Assembly (NCBI GenBank): GCA_000433415.1
Contig: FR890477.1
Location: forward strand, 1-5,510
Length of the DNA stretch: 5,510 nt
Direction of reading: 5' to 3'
DNA from: Clostridium sp. CAG:448
GTDB lineage: Bacteria; Bacillota; Clostridia; Oscillospirales; CAG-272
Below are positions 1 through 4,958 of this stretch, piece by piece. Made by a program: the position numbers and the translations under genes. Each line of letters begins with the position of its first letter. Positions within the stretch are counted from its first letter, which is position 1. Under the pieces are notes generated by a model, which saw only the letters and a program-made list of their open reading frames with translations, was not told where the DNA came from and made no database searches.

Positions 1-29
1 CCTTTGCGATTGACGCAAAAGACAGAAAA

Positions 30-63
30 ACGGGGGCAGCCGACAAAACGTCGGTGCTCCCGT
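30..63. terminator. Intrinsic terminator after ktrA, probably bidirectional
   Basis: An inverted repeat pairs 30-44 with 50-63 around a 5-nt loop: 14 base pairs including two G-T wobbles, with one bulged A at 38. Read leftward, the stem lies about 23 nt past the ktrA stop codon and is followed by a T-rich run (TTTTTCTGTCTTTT), the classic Rho-independent layout. Read rightward it is followed by TTTCTTTATTTT, so it could also stop a rightward gene ending left of the window. A TGA at 11-13 is compatible with such a gene end, but 10 bases of possible coding sequence are too few to claim one. Confidence 0.85.
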
Positions 64-86
64 TTCTTTATTTTCCCTTTTTCCGC

Positions 87-758
87 TCACGCCCAAGTGG
101 AAAGCCTGTTCAGGGAATCCTTATCTCCGGCAACAAACAGAATGTCGCCGCTTTGGAACAGGTAGTTCGGATCGACCGACACCCGGAGTTTGCCGCCGGT
201 TTCGATCGCAATGATGTTGACCCCGTATTTCGCACGCAGGTTGGCGGACATCACGCTGCTTCCCACCGCTTTTTCGGGGATGACAAGCTTGGAAATGTTC
301 AACTGTTCGCTGAGCTGGATGAAATCCAGCATCCGGGAGGTTTCCATGCGGTGCGCCAGGCGGATTGCCATGTCGCGCTCGGGGTAGACCACCTCCGCGC
401 CCAGCTTTTCCAGAATCTCCCCCTGCTCGGCGCTTGCCGCCTTGGCAATGACGTGGGGAACGCCCAGGCTGACCAGGTGCAGTGTGGTCAGAATGGAGGT
501 GTCCATCTGTGAGCCGATGCACACCACCGCAACGTCACAGTCCGCAACGCCGCAGTCCGCCAGGGTCTTTTTGTCCAGGTTGCGGACGACATAGGCGTTT
601 TCGGTGTACTCACGCAGTTCCCGCACCTTCTCCTCGTCGCGGTCCAGCACCAACAGATCGGCACCCGCCGCGGCAAGCTCCATGGCAAGCGCATAGCCGA
701 ACCGCCCAAGCCCCAGGATGCCGTATGTATTCTTGTTCTTTTTCTGATTGTTTTTCAT
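87..758 (-). CDS. ktrA: KtrA, cytosolic RCK regulatory subunit of the Ktr potassium uptake system
   Basis: KtrA proteins form an octameric ring on the cytoplasmic face of a KtrB dimer and gate K+ flow in response to ATP/ADP. The 223-residue length is usual for the family. The N-terminal RCK/TrkA-N Rossmann domain (about 11-135) has the nucleotide motif GLGRFG at 16-21 and an acidic residue, D39, after beta-2. R19 matches the arginine reported to contact the ATP phosphate in Bacillus KtrA, and YPE at 125-127 resembles the region where a cation-binding glutamate is known in that protein. A TrkA-C/RCK-C domain (about 140-223) follows, a known cyclic-di-AMP site in some homologues. The start at 758 is chosen over the upstream in-frame ATG at 872, which would overlap the end of ktrB, because AGGGAGAAG precedes 758 at good spacing and homology begins there. 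It lies 43 nt behind ktrB in the same operon. Confidence 0.95.
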   Translation of the reverse strand: MKNNQKKNKNTYGILGLGRFGYALAMELAAAGADLLVLDRDEEKVRELREYTENAYVVRNLDKKTLADCGVADCDVAVVCIGSQMDTSILTTLHLVSLGVPHVIAKAASAEQGEILEKLGAEVVYPERDMAIRLAHRMETSRMLDFIQLSEQLNISKLVIPEKAVGSSVMSANLRAKYGVNIIAIETGGKLRVSVDPNYLFQSGDILFVAGDKDSLNRLSTWA

Positions 759-801
759 ATTCTTCTCCCTTCTCCGTTTCCCGCACAAGACACTGCGGCG
801 C

Positions 802-2106
802 TCAGCCGATGGCGATATTTCCCTCCGGGAAGCGCACACGCTCGCCGCGGGAGAAGTACCAAACGGTCGCAATGGTCATTGGTCCGAGTCTGCCGATATA
901 CATCATCACAATGGAAAGCAGTTTGGCGGCAACCCCGAGTCCCGGCGTGATGCCGGTGGAAAGCCCGACCGTACCGAAGGCGCTCACCATTTCAAACAGC
1001 GCGTCCCGCAAAGCGAGCTGCGGCTCCAAAAGCAGCAGCACGAAGGTGCTCCCCGCCACCAGAAACAGCCCGATGGAGGCAATGACCGACGCTTTGCGGA
1101 ATGCGTCGGCAGGCAGGGTGTAACGGAACGCCTTTTCCGAACGGTTGGTCGCGGCGGACCGGATGCCCTGCAGAACGGCAAAAAAAGTTGTGGTCTTGAT
1201 GCCGCCGCCGGTGGATCCGGGGGAGGCGCCGATGAACATCAGAACCATCATGGCCACCAGTCCCGCATTGGAGAAACCGCCGAGCGGGTAGGTGGAAAAT
1301 CCGGCGGTGCGTGCGGTCACGCTCTGAAAAAAGGCGCCCAACCAACTGATATTTCCGCGCTCGGTCAGCTTTAAGAGCAGCGTGCCGGCAAGCGTCAGCA
1401 CGGCGCTGACCGACAGCACCACCTTGGTGTGCATGGAAAAACGCTTCCAGCAAAACCGCTTCTCCAGCACCTCGCGGATAACCAGAAAACCGATGCCGCC
1501 CAAAATAATCAGCGCGCTTGTGACCAGGTTGAGCAGCACGTCATCCCGGTACGGCGTCAGATTCCGCATACCGCCCAGGATGTCAAACCCGGAGTTGTTG
1601 AAGGCGGCAACCGAATGGAACAGGCTGATGCCGATCGCCTGCGGCACGGAATAATCCCTGACAAACACCGGGAAGCTCAGGCACGCGCCGGCAAGCTCGA
1701 TGGTCAGCGTGGTCAGCAGCACACTTTTCAGGAAATGAACGATTCCCTTGCCGGAGTCCAGGTTCATCGCCTCGCGCAAAAGGGTCCGCCCCTTGATGCT
1801 GATCCGCTTGCGGATGGCAAGAATCACGCCTGCGCCCACCGCGGTCACGCCCAGTCCGCCGATCTGAATCAGCAAGCCGAGGATACACTGCCCCAGCGGC
1901 GTGAAGGTATCGTGCGCATCCACGGCAATCAGACCGGTGACGCAGACCGCGCTGGTGGAGGTGTACAGGGCGTCAATCAGGGAAAGAGACACGCCCGGAC
2001 GCACGCTGCACGGCAAAAGGAGCAGTCCCGCCCCTATGAGCACCGTCAATGCAAACCCCAATGCGATGATCCGCACGGGAGTCATTTTTCTGAACAGATT
2101 TCGCAT
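802..2106 (-). CDS. ktrB: KtrB/TrkH-family potassium channel subunit
   Basis: This is the membrane K+-translocating subunit of the Ktr system, 434 residues, close to the usual KtrB length. It has the fourfold membrane-pore-membrane repeat of the Trk/Ktr/HKT superfamily. The four pore loops are visible at about 46-59 (ending VCVTGL), 164-174 (HSVAAFNNSGF), 261-272 (QSVTARTAGFST) and 372-385 (EMVSAFGTVGLSTG). Each carries the selectivity-filter glycine. The flexible intramembrane gating loop lies at about 291-305 and includes GASPGSTGGGIKT. The conserved GRLGP (405-409) and the C-terminal PEGNIAIG tail are typical of KtrB rather than the longer TrkH. The start codon at 2104-2106 has a strong GGGAGGA site just upstream. 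The distal gene ktrA follows after 43 nt, so both subunits come from one message. No truncation or missing filter residue was seen. Confidence 0.96.
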   Translation of the reverse strand: MRNLFRKMTPVRIIALGFALTVLIGAGLLLLPCSVRPGVSLSLIDALYTSTSAVCVTGLIAVDAHDTFTPLGQCILGLLIQIGGLGVTAVGAGVILAIRKRISIKGRTLLREAMNLDSGKGIVHFLKSVLLTTLTIELAGACLSFPVFVRDYSVPQAIGISLFHSVAAFNNSGFDILGGMRNLTPYRDDVLLNLVTSALIILGGIGFLVIREVLEKRFCWKRFSMHTKVVLSVSAVLTLAGTLLLKLTERGNISWLGAFFQSVTARTAGFSTYPLGGFSNAGLVAMMVLMFIGASPGSTGGGIKTTTFFAVLQGIRSAATNRSEKAFRYTLPADAFRKASVIASIGLFLVAGSTFVLLLLEPQLALRDALFEMVSAFGTVGLSTGITPGLGVAAKLLSIVMMYIGRLGPMTIATVWYFSRGERVRFPEGNIAIG

Positions 2107-2132
2107 ATCATTCCTCCCCCCAAAACACGTCC

Positions 2133-2161
2133 ATTATAGCGCAATTGCCCGCGCCTGTCAA
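2133..2161 (-). promoter_or_regulatory. Sigma-A promoter of ktrBA
   Basis: Read leftward, a perfect -35 TTGACA (2156-2161) and a perfect -10 TATAAT (2133-2138) are separated by exactly 17 bp. Transcription should start near 2126, giving a leader of only about 20 nt before the ktrB start, which leaves no room for a riboswitch. The -35 box lies inside the loop of the inverted repeat at 2145-2174. A fully consensus promoter suggests strong basal activity unless a repressor acts here. Confidence 0.9.
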
Positions 2162-2174
2162 GTGGCGCGGGCAA
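2145..2174. repeat. 11-bp perfect inverted repeat around the ktrBA -35 box
   Basis: The arms TTGCCCGCGCC (2145-2155) and GGCGCGGGCAA (2164-2174) are perfectly complementary and flank an 8-nt loop that contains the -35 hexamer. It lies 19 nt past the degV stop, where a terminator would be expected. However, on the leftward strand the stem is followed by AATTGCGC, with no U-run, and on the other strand by AAAATGCG. It is therefore not a standard intrinsic terminator in either direction. It could be an operator, a pause or weak terminator for degV read-through, or both. Confidence 0.7.
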
Positions 2175-2192
2175 AAATGCGGAACAGTGCTC

Positions 2193-3083
2193 TCAATGGA
2201 ACCGGACATCGGTATCACCGAGGAAGAACAGCGCGACCGTGCCGGGTCCGACGTGGGCGCCGGTGACGGGCTCGTAGCACACCGTCATGACCTCCTTTGG
2301 CGGGCGGTTGGCGCAGATCATCTCACGCAGGCGTTCCGCGTCCGCCAGGTTGTCTGCGTGGGCAATGCCGACAATCTGCTCCTCCGGGTGCACGACCAGG
2401 GTGTCATACCGCTCGGCAAGCGCGCGCAGGGCACGCTCGGTGCCGCGCACCTTATCCGCGGTAATGATCTGCCCGTTCTCGTCGCTGCGCAGGATGGGCT
2501 TGATGTTAAGGAGGGTGCCGATGACGCGCGCAGCGCCGGACAGTCTGCCCGTCCGCTGCAAATGCCGCAGGCTGTCCACCGTGAACACCTGATAGATCCG
2601 GTCGCACACCTCTTTCAGCGCCCGGCAGGTGTCCGCAAGGGACATCCCGCTGTCCCGGTATTCGATGGCGCGGAGCACGGCGATTCCCTCCCCCAGGGAC
2701 GCCGCGCGGGTGTCGAACATGACGAATTGGCGGTCCGGGTACTCCTCTTCCAGCATCCGCTTTGCGGTCAGGGACGAATTGTACGCGCCGCTGATGCCGG
2801 AGGACATGGAAATGTAGAGCACATCCATCCCCTGCGCGGCAAACGGGGCAATGACGTCCACACACGCCTGCGGGGAGATCTGCGAGGTGTTGTAAAGATT
2901 GCCCTTCCGGATGTCGTCATAATACGCCTTGCCGTCGAAATTCGCGATGTCGGTGCAGTGCATCTGCATGTTCTCGTTGTCTCGCGGGTAAAAGGAAAAC
3001 GGAACCATCTGTACATCTGCCGCATCCAACAGTTTTGCCGGGAGATTGCACGAGGTGTCGGTAATAATTTTATATGTTCCCAT
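2193..3083 (-). CDS. DegV family (FakB-type) fatty-acid-binding protein
   Basis: DegV proteins bind a long-chain fatty acid between two domains. Characterised members (FakB) present it to the kinase FakA for phosphorylation and entry into phospholipid synthesis in the cytosol. The 296-residue length is slightly above the usual 280-290. Family motifs are present in order: TDTSCNLP at 8-15, the NTSQ segment at 65-68, SSGISGAY at 94-101, FDT at 123-125, QRTGRLSGA at 176-184, LLNIKPIL at 191-198 and HVGPGT at 277-282. These include the Ser/Thr and His positions expected to hold the lipid carboxylate. The ATG at 3081-3083 is preceded by GGAGTG at suitable spacing. It is divergent from a TetR-family gene, which may regulate it. 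No FakA-like gene is in the window, so the kinase partner would be encoded elsewhere. Ligand specificity cannot be read from the sequence. Confidence 0.93.
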   Translation of the reverse strand: MGTYKIITDTSCNLPAKLLDAADVQMVPFSFYPRDNENMQMHCTDIANFDGKAYYDDIRKGNLYNTSQISPQACVDVIAPFAAQGMDVLYISMSSGISGAYNSSLTAKRMLEEEYPDRQFVMFDTRAASLGEGIAVLRAIEYRDSGMSLADTCRALKEVCDRIYQVFTVDSLRHLQRTGRLSGAARVIGTLLNIKPILRSDENGQIITADKVRGTERALRALAERYDTLVVHPEEQIVGIAHADNLADAERLREMICANRPPKEVMTVCYEPVTGAHVGPGTVALFFLGDTDVRFH

Positions 3084-3127
3084 TCTTTCACTCCATCTTT
3101 CAAACTTTCAAAACAGGTAAACAAAGC

Positions 3128-3154
3128 CGTTGCCTCAAAAAAAGCGTGGCAACG
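3128..3154. repeat. 7-bp hairpin in the degV upstream region
   Basis: CGTTGCC (3128-3134) and GGCAACG (3148-3154) form a perfect 7-bp inverted repeat with a 13-nt loop. In a leftward degV transcript the loop would carry seven consecutive U residues. There is no U-run after the stem, so it is not a terminator. It could be an mRNA leader structure or a protein-binding site; no function is assigned. Confidence 0.45.
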
Positions 3155-3164
3155 AAGCAATACC

Positions 3165-3193
3165 TTGACTTTTACTTTTACATATGTTATAAT
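3165..3193 (+). promoter_or_regulatory. Sigma-A promoter of the TetR-family gene
   Basis: TTGACT (3165-3170) and a perfect TATAAT (3188-3193) are spaced by 17 bp, the optimum. Transcription should start near 3200, leaving a leader of about 78 nt before the ATG at 3278. The -10 box is centred in the dyad TGTTATAATAACA (3185-3197). Confidence 0.85.
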
Positions 3194-3197
3194 AACA
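3185..3197. promoter_or_regulatory. Dyad over the tetR -10 box, candidate operator
   Basis: TGTTAT-A-ATAACA is a perfect 6+1+6 dyad that completely covers the tetR -10 element and also the candidate leftward -10 for degV. TetR-family proteins bind dyads of roughly this type or longer and often repress both themselves and a divergent gene. The arms are short and AT-rich and -10 boxes are partly self-complementary, so chance is a real alternative. Confidence 0.4.
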
Positions 3198-3218
3198 CAC
3201 ACGACGTATACATTGCAA
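3189..3218 (-). promoter_or_regulatory. Candidate leftward promoter of degV
   Basis: On the leftward strand TTGCAA (3213-3218) and TATTAT (3189-3194) are spaced by 18 bp, matching the consensus at 4/6 and 5/6 positions. It would overlap the tetR promoter face to face and give degV a leader of about 100 nt. This is much weaker than the other promoters in the window and was sought because degV needs a start in this gap, so it is tentative. Confidence 0.3.
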
Positions 3219-3241
3219 TGACACATGCGGGCAAAGTGTCA
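3211..3241. promoter_or_regulatory. Palindrome and spaced inverted repeat in the tetR leader, candidate operators
   Basis: CATTGCAATG at 3211-3220 is a perfect 10-bp palindrome. Overlapping its end, TGACAC (3219-3224) and GTGTCA (3236-3241) form an inverted repeat with an 11-bp spacer, about two helical turns overall. Both lie just downstream of the predicted tetR transcription start, a usual place for an autorepressor operator. Which of these dyads, if any, the TetR protein uses cannot be decided by eye. Confidence 0.4.
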
Positions 3242-3277
3242 GTTATCTTCCCGCTGTGCCGTCGGACGGGAGGACGC

Positions 3278-3910
3278 ATGGAAGACAAACGGATTATCAA
3301 GACCAAAAAGAACATCAAATCGACGCTGATCGACATTCTGCAAAAGACGCCCTTTGAAAAGATCACGGTTGCGGAGCTGTGCCGCCGCGGGACGGTCAGC
3401 CGCATCACCTTTTACGTGCACTACGAGGACAAATACGCGCTCATTGAGGAAATGTTTGCGGACTACATCCTGGAGGCGAGCCGGGACTATCATGAACTGC
3501 AGAAAAAAAACAACCCCGCCGGCAACGGGATCAAGGGCTATATCAATCTGATTGAGGCGATTCTCTGCCTGTTCTACGACAATTACGCCTTCTTTTCCCA
3601 CACCACGGCGCAGGAGAATCCCTATCTGTACTCCGTTTTTTTCAACAACGTTTTTGCCAGCGTGGACGATTATCTGCGCCGGCACACCTGCCTTGCGCCG
3701 CGCTTCCCCATCAAGCAGACCGCGGCGCTTCTGTGCAACGGGCTGTTCGGGGTGATCAACATCTCGATCGCGGACCGGATGCCGGAGGCGGAGGCAAGGA
3801 GCATTGCGCGGGACATGTATCTGGGGATTCTGGAATCCAATCTTTTCCGCAGAGCAGACGTCTGCCCGCCGGCGCACCGGCAGGCGGCACACACGGCGGG
3901 CAGAGACTGA
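3278..3910 (+). CDS. TetR/AcrR-family transcriptional regulator (DhaS-like)
   Basis: A 210-residue one-domain-pair regulator. The N-terminal DNA-binding domain (about 5-60) has the TetR signature: FEKITVAELCRRGTVSRITFYVHYEDKYALIEE spans about 26-58 and contains the helix-turn-helix, with the recognition-helix TFYxHYxDK motif at 44-52. The remaining all-helical part (about 75-190) resembles the C-terminal domain common in DhaS-like Firmicute regulators, whose ligands are mostly unknown. The reading frame is open upstream to 3074, but the start at 3278 is preferred. It has GGGAGGA directly upstream, the TetR homology begins there, and the upstream extension would run through the promoter at 3165-3193. 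It is divergent from the degV-family gene, suggesting self-regulation and control of that gene, possibly in response to a lipid or acyl compound; this is inference. The C-terminal 20 residues are basic and low in homology. Confidence 0.92.
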   Translation: MEDKRIIKTKKNIKSTLIDILQKTPFEKITVAELCRRGTVSRITFYVHYEDKYALIEEMFADYILEASRDYHELQKKNNPAGNGIKGYINLIEAILCLFYDNYAFFSHTTAQENPYLYSVFFNNVFASVDDYLRRHTCLAPRFPIKQTAALLCNGLFGVINISIADRMPEAEARSIARDMYLGILESNLFRRADVCPPAHRQAAHTAGRD

Positions 3911-3913
3911 CTC

Positions 3914-3959
3914 CTCAGATCCAACTGAGCTGCTCAGAACAGCTCAGAGCGTGCTGAGC
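3914..3959. repeat. Cluster of CTGAG/CTCAG repeats between convergent genes
   Basis: Five copies of CTCAG or its complement CTGAG occur at 3914, 3925, 3933, 3943 and 3954. The best stem pairs CTGAGCTG (3925-3932) with CAGCTCAG (3940-3947) around a 7-nt loop. Alternative stems, 3914-3918 with 3925-3929 and 3942-3947 with 3954-3959, exclude it. The cluster separates the stops of the tetR gene (3908-3910) and the TM2 gene (3946-3944), and the TM2 stop lies in one arm. No U-run follows on either strand, so at best it is a non-canonical shared terminator. Confidence 0.45.
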
Positions 3960-4315
3960 GCAGCCATCAGCTTATTGAAGTTATCTTCACGTACTTTCCC
4001 CGAAATCTGAATGACGTCCACGAGCCAGAGCACGCCGCACACGCCGCCGGTCAGAAGCTTGAGCACACCCATACCGGCCTCGTCCATCATGAAGCGGTCG
4101 ACGCCCCATCCACCCAGGAAAATGGAGATCAGGAGCATGTTGGTCGGTGTTTTGGTCTGCACGGCGTCCATCACGGTAATGATGTCGGCATCAGTCATGG
4201 TTCCGCCGGTTCTGACATCAATTTCATGGATCTTCTGCTTGATCAGCGGAATTTTCTCCGCCGGGAAGCGATCCTTGTTGTTGATGAAGTAGTAGTCGAT
4301 CATTTTGAAATCCAT
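3944..4315 (-). CDS. TM2-domain membrane protein
   Basis: A 123-residue small membrane protein of unknown function. Residues 1-55 form a soluble, charged N-terminal region. The TM2 domain follows at about 58-106: a first membrane helix with SIFLGGWGVDRFMMDEAGMG at 64-83, matching the family's GG-x-G-x-x-RF turn between helices, then a second helix at about 83-105 containing LLTGGVCGVLWLVDVI. The conserved aspartate of the second helix is D100. TM2 proteins are widespread and lack a settled molecular role. The start at 4315 is chosen over the in-frame ATG at 4342 because GGAGGAA lies 8 nt upstream. It follows the DUF2752 gene by 60 nt on the same strand with no visible terminator between them, so co-transcription is likely. 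Its stop lies in a repeat cluster 33 nt from the end of the convergent tetR gene. Confidence 0.88.
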   Translation of the reverse strand: MDFKMIDYYFINNKDRFPAEKIPLIKQKIHEIDVRTGGTMTDADIITVMDAVQTKTPTNMLLISIFLGGWGVDRFMMDEAGMGVLKLLTGGVCGVLWLVDVIQISGKVREDNFNKLMAALSTL

Positions 4316-4375
4316 AGAAAATTCCTCCGATTTGTGACACACCGCAACAGAGAGCCGGCGGTGCCTTGATTTATC

Positions 4376-4744
4376 TTATGCCGGAAAATACGGCAGCGCG
4401 CCGCTCTTCCACAAAAAGATGCGTACCAGATAGACCGCAAAGCAAAGCAGGGCGATGCCGACAAGCATCCCGTTCCACCTGCGCCTGCCGATGCGTGCGC
4501 AAAGCCGCTCCCCTGCGGGATACAGCCCGAGAATGACCGGAAACAGCCAGAACAGCGGATGATAACGGAACGCAAGCGCCGCCTGTCCGCCAAAGAGCGC
4601 GCACCATGCCCGCGTCACGCCGCAGGCGGGACAGGGGAAACGGAACAGACGCGCAACCGGGCACCCGACGGTCAGGGCAAACACGACAGCCGCCGCACCG
4701 AAAGCCGCCGCCGTCAGGCAACGCACGGGCAGATTTCTGTTCAA
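4376..4744 (-). CDS. DUF2752 family membrane protein
   Basis: A small membrane protein, 122 residues from the preferred start, of a family without known function. The hallmark is a first membrane helix (about 8-27) followed by C28P and then the cysteine motif CPACGVTRA at 38-46. This is the CPxCGxTRA signature of DUF2752, which looks like a metal or redox site but is unproven. Two further hydrophobic segments lie at about 64-78 and 92-114, with YHPLFW at 61-66 a second family feature. No ATG is available at the N-terminus. TTG at 4744 is preferred because AGGAG lies 10 nt upstream. TTG at 4789 (137 residues) is also in frame but has only a weak site and a leader of about 18 nt. It is upstream of the TM2 gene in a probable two-gene operon; DUF2752 and TM2 genes are, to my recollection, often neighbours in Firmicutes. 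Confidence 0.85.
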   Translation of the reverse strand: MNRNLPVRCLTAAAFGAAAVVFALTVGCPVARLFRFPCPACGVTRAWCALFGGQAALAFRYHPLFWLFPVILGLYPAGERLCARIGRRRWNGMLVGIALLCFAVYLVRIFLWKSGALPYFPA

Positions 4745-4813
4745 ACTCCGCTCACTCCTCTGCGCAATCTCTCTCCGTCCGGCGGTCAACGCTTCCCGCC
4801 AAAGGACACCTCT

Positions 4814-4842
4814 ATTGTATCATATCCGCACCGCCCTGTCAA
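4814..4842 (-). promoter_or_regulatory. Sigma-A promoter of the DUF2752-TM2 operon
   Basis: Leftward strand: a perfect -35 TTGACA (4837-4842) and a near-perfect -10 TACAAT (4814-4819) are 17 bp apart. The predicted start is near 4807, giving a leader of about 63 nt to the TTG at 4744 or about 18 nt to the TTG at 4789. The 10-nt string ACTTGACAGG around the -35 box also occurs at the ktrBA promoter. Confidence 0.85.
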
Positions 4843-4888
4843 GTATGCCGCCGCAAATCGGGAAAATTTCTCATCCGGCGCCCACTGC

Positions 4889-4917
4889 TTGACTTTTTGC
4901 GCGTTTTGTAGTACAAT
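4889..4917 (+). promoter_or_regulatory. Sigma-A promoter of the translational GTPase gene
   Basis: TTGACT (4889-4894) and TACAAT (4912-4917) are separated by 17 bp. The predicted start is near 4924, giving a leader of about 35 nt with no room for the long attenuator leader known upstream of tet(M). It faces away from the DUF2752 promoter, with 46 bp between the two -35 boxes. Confidence 0.82.
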
Positions 4918-4958
4918 GATGATACAAATCAAAGAAAAAAGAAAGGAGGGGACAGCGG

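Noticed and set aside
759..872. N-terminal extension of KtrA to 872
   Set aside because: The added residues overlap the ktrB coding end and are not RCK-like; AGGGAGAAG points to 758.
54..2139. Several long rightward open frames opposite ktrA and ktrB
   Set aside because: The opposite strand encodes clear KtrA and KtrB motifs; these frames have no matching ribosome binding sites or domain features and reflect codon bias.
2145..2174. Standard Rho-independent terminator for degV
   Set aside because: The stem is strong but no U-run follows on the leftward strand, so it was listed as an inverted repeat instead.
2107..2192. Cyclic-di-AMP (ydaO-type) riboswitch ahead of ktrB
   Set aside because: Such riboswitches control some ktr operons, but the predicted leader is only about 20 nt and the whole gap is 86 bp, too small for that RNA.
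2145..3221. Long rightward open frame of 358 codons opposite the degV-family gene
   Set aside because: It is the antisense shadow of a well-supported gene in GC-rich DNA. Its product has no recognisable motif, and the frame runs through the tetR promoter.
3074..3277. N-terminal extension of the TetR protein to 3074
   Set aside because: The extension has no TetR homology and would require translation through the promoter at 3165-3193; the start at 3278 has a strong ribosome binding site.
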